Positions 12,005-13,511 of a stretch of 13,511 nt of DNA are shown here, in pieces. This DNA comes from Chloroflexia bacterium (lineage in GTDB: Bacteria > Chloroflexota > Chloroflexia > Thermomicrobiales > CFX8), in assembly GCA_013696045.1 (NCBI GenBank), contig JACCZH010000146.1, forward strand, positions 1 to 13,511, written 5' to 3'. Numbering within the stretch: position 1 is the first letter of the stretch; every line of letters starts with the position of its first letter. The notes beneath the pieces were generated by a model. It made no database searches. It worked only from the letters and a program-made list of their open reading frames with translations, and was not told the origin of the DNA. The translations under genes were made by a program, and so were the position numbers.

Positions 12005-12268
12005 ATGTCCAAGCATCATCTCAAAGTAACGATAGATCCAAACCGCTGCGTAACCTATGGCCGCTGCGCTGCTGTGGCGCCAGGAGTCTTCATGATCGAT
12101 GAGGACACCAACAAGGCCTTCTTCGAAGAGGAAGACATTGAGCACACCAGCGCCCAGACGATTTTCGGCGCCGCCCGAGCCTGCCCAACAGCGGCAATCC
12201 ATATCGAGCAGTTCGGCCGCCGGGTCTATCCGCAAATTCTCCCGCCGATGCCGGGCGAACGCGAGTAA
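12005..12268 (+). CDS. Three-cysteine ferredoxin ([3Fe-4S], cytochrome P450-associated type)
   Basis: An 87-residue acidic ferredoxin. Cys15-x5-Cys21 and Cys60-Pro61 are the only cysteines; the middle position of the usual Cys-x2-Cys-x2-Cys is Tyr18, so a [3Fe-4S] cluster is expected, as in the single-cluster ferredoxins of actinobacterial P450 systems. The motif Ala-Pro-Gly-Val-Phe (25-29) after Cys21 and the Cys-Pro-x-x-Ala-Ile segment (60-65) are typical. The start at 12005 has AGAAAGG six bases upstream; the open frame back to 11960 is not needed. The C-terminal 20 residues are Pro/Arg-rich. The gene is divergent from the HcnA-like subunit and convergent with the nicotinate phosphoribosyltransferase. 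No P450 is in the window, so its partner is unknown; the adjacent split flavoprotein is a candidate. Confidence 0.87.
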   Translation: MSKHHLKVTIDPNRCVTYGRCAAVAPGVFMIDEDTNKAFFEEEDIEHTSAQTIFGAARACPTAAIHIEQFGRRVYPQILPPMPGERE

Positions 12269-12335
12269 GCGCCGCACGACGAGGACGAGAGTCGTCAGGA
12301 GCCGCCCAAGAATCGCTCCGGAGGACCGGGCACAA

Positions 12336-13511
12336 CTACCCCCGACGAGTAATCTCGTCCCCCACCGACTTGAGCTGGACTTGCACGTAGGCCCGAATCT
12401 GACGGGCGGATGGCAACGGCTCCACCAACCGTCCCTGTTCGATCTGGGACACCAGCATCGGCTCGCGGGATGGATCAGCCGGGCCCTTGCCGAGAGGCAG
12501 CACCTCATCCTCACATGTCGTGAGATCGCGCCAGACCTGCTTCGCGCCGCTCATCTTGCCGCGCTTGCCGGCAGGCTTGCCCTCGATCTCAACAATATCC
12601 ATGGCAAAGTCGATTGTGCGAGCATTTGCGATGGATGTTCCAACCCCAAAGCCGTCGACCAGTGGTTGCAGCCTGGCCACATCTCCCTCTTCCAACCCCC
12701 CGCTAACAACGATCTTGACATGCTCAAAACCGCGTAGATCCAGCTCCCAGCGCACTTCCTCGATGATCTTCGCGAAATCCCCACGCCGGGAGCCTGGAGT
12801 ATCCAGCCGCACGCCGTACAGCTTCTCACCCAATGCTTCAGCCACTCTGATCGCTTCAAATTTTTCATCGCCGAAGGTGTCGATCAACGCAATCCGGTTT
12901 GCGCTCGGCTCGATGATGCGATCAAAGAGCACCATCGACTCCACAGTATCGCCCACCAACAGCATTAATGAGTGTGGCGTTGTGCCTGTTGGGTCCTGCC
13001 CGAGCACCTCGGCGCTCTTCACGACGCTCACGCCGTCGCAACCGCCAATAAAGGCGGCACGCTCGATAACCGGCGCTATCGCGGGATGCATTCTTCGAGC
13101 TCCGAAGCTCGCAAGCAATTTGTCGCCGGCCAACACCCTCATCCGGGCGGCTTTCGTCGCGACGCCGGACGATTGACACAGCAACCCGAGCATCGCCGTC
13201 TCAAATATCGCAAATTGGAGATACGATCCTCGGATTTCCATGACCGGCTCATCGGGACGGATAATCGTGCCCTCGGCGATGCCGCGCAGATCGAGGTCAA
13301 TCCCGTGCAGCAGTGCGAAGACTTCCTCAAGCCCGGCGAAAACCGCCCAGGGAACATCTTCCGGCAGACCCTTGACCGAAAACTCGGCGCGCACCTGACG
13401 ATCAAGTCCGGCCTCTTCGATGATGTGTACTGTGCGCTGAAAATACACGTCCGTCGTCGCGCCCGAACGAATATCATCCTCGCTGGCTTGATAAAACGCA
13501 GGTTTCCGATT
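12336..13511 (-). CDS. pncB: Nicotinate phosphoribosyltransferase, N-terminus outside window
   Basis: The enzyme joins nicotinate to PRPP, giving nicotinate mononucleotide, the first step of nicotinate salvage. The frame runs off the right edge: 391 codons are visible and the first ones (Ala-Ser-Glu-Asp-Asp-Ile-Arg-Ser-Gly-Ala-Thr-Thr-Asp-Val-Tyr-Phe) match the conserved N-terminal segment of archaeal-type NAPRTases, so only a few residues seem to be missing. The GTG at 13448 is internal. Further motifs: Gly-Ala-Arg-Arg-Met-His (about visible residues 137-142), Thr-Gly-Thr-Thr-Pro-His (175-180), Val-Arg-Leu-Asp (234-237), Val-Ser-Gly-Gly-Leu (269-273) and Phe-Gly-Val-Gly-Thr (288-292), covering the base- and PRPP-binding half-barrel. 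A quinolinate phosphoribosyltransferase is less likely given the TGTTPH motif and length. Its role links with nadE in the same window. It converges with the ferredoxin gene across 67 bases. Confidence 0.88.
   Translation of the reverse strand, partial: NRKPAFYQASEDDIRSGATTDVYFQRTVHIIEEAGLDRQVRAEFSVKGLPEDVPWAVFAGLEEVFALLHGIDLDLRGIAEGTIIRPDEPVMEIRGSYLQFAIFETAMLGLLCQSSGVATKAARMRVLAGDKLLASFGARRMHPAIAPVIERAAFIGGCDGVSVVKSAEVLGQDPTGTTPHSLMLLVGDTVESMVLFDRIIEPSANRIALIDTFGDEKFEAIRVAEALGEKLYGVRLDTPGSRRGDFAKIIEEVRWELDLRGFEHVKIVVSGGLEEGDVARLQPLVDGFGVGTSIANARTIDFAMDIVEIEGKPAGKRGKMSGAKQVWRDLTTCEDEVLPLGKGPADPSREPMLVSQIEQGRLVEPLPSARQIRAYVQVQLKSVGDEITRRG

Noticed and set aside
12269..12335. Two-way terminator between ferredoxin and nicotinate phosphoribosyltransferase
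   Set aside because: Only a 5-bp stem (ACGAC 12276-12280 with GTCGT 12291-12295) with a 10-base loop and no T-tract; too weak to annotate.
11912..12514. 200-aa open frame on the minus strand
   Set aside because: Runs opposite the ferredoxin and across the nicotinate phosphoribosyltransferase end in another frame; no motif, and it would overlap two well-supported genes.
13446..13448. GTG as start of the nicotinate phosphoribosyltransferase
   Set aside because: The frame continues open to the window edge with the conserved N-terminal family motif upstream of this codon.

Overview
The window is high-GC bacterial DNA (about 60% by eye) with densely packed genes on both strands and no rRNA, tRNA, CRISPR array or complete insertion sequence that I can recognise. 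The overall style points to a Chloroflexota/Thermomicrobia-like genome: a lipoprotein with Pro/Thr linkers, a tiny Cys/Gly plus one-helix peptide, a UroD-like protein that is not HemE, and a DEPDNHLD-type ABC-F protein. That placement is inference from gene style, not from a marker gene.

Left part (1-4205, plus strand): the 3' end of an M42-type aminopeptidase, a pirin-like bicupin, two small proteins of unknown role (46 and 89 aa), a complete tyrosine recombinase, and, 10 bases later, a lipoprotein built from three diverged beta-rich repeats. Middle (4260-5779, minus strand): a UroD-like protein followed by a degenerate receiver-domain protein, convergent with the lipoprotein. Divergent from them (5914-8325, plus strand) lie an ABC-F ATPase and an MBL-fold hydrolase, joined by a perfect 12-bp hairpin that covers the ABC-F stop codon.

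Right part: a four-helix membrane protein (minus) sits back to back with nadE (plus, ammonia-dependent NAD synthetase), whose leader holds a nested hairpin. A minus-strand group follows: a [2Fe-2S] HcnA/OoxA-gamma-like subunit, a short FAD/NAD(P) oxidoreductase, a stand-alone BFD-type [2Fe-2S] protein and a 97-aa unknown. A three-cysteine ferredoxin is divergent from this group. The window ends inside a nicotinate phosphoribosyltransferase (minus strand, 5' end outside).

Functionally, two themes stand out. One is NAD supply: nicotinate phosphoribosyltransferase and NadE catalyse the first and last steps of nicotinate salvage. The other is a split amine/opine-dehydrogenase-type electron-transfer set whose catalytic amine-oxidase subunit is not in the window. 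Two short foldback elements (93 bp at 8334-8426, 81 bp at 10157-10237) lie in gene gaps and look like MITE-type or structured-RNA sequences. No gap between genes exceeds 300 bases. The most novel-looking items are the foldback elements, the stop-codon hairpin, the split oxidoreductase, the UroD/pseudo-receiver pair and the three-repeat lipoprotein. None of them amounts to a proven new system.
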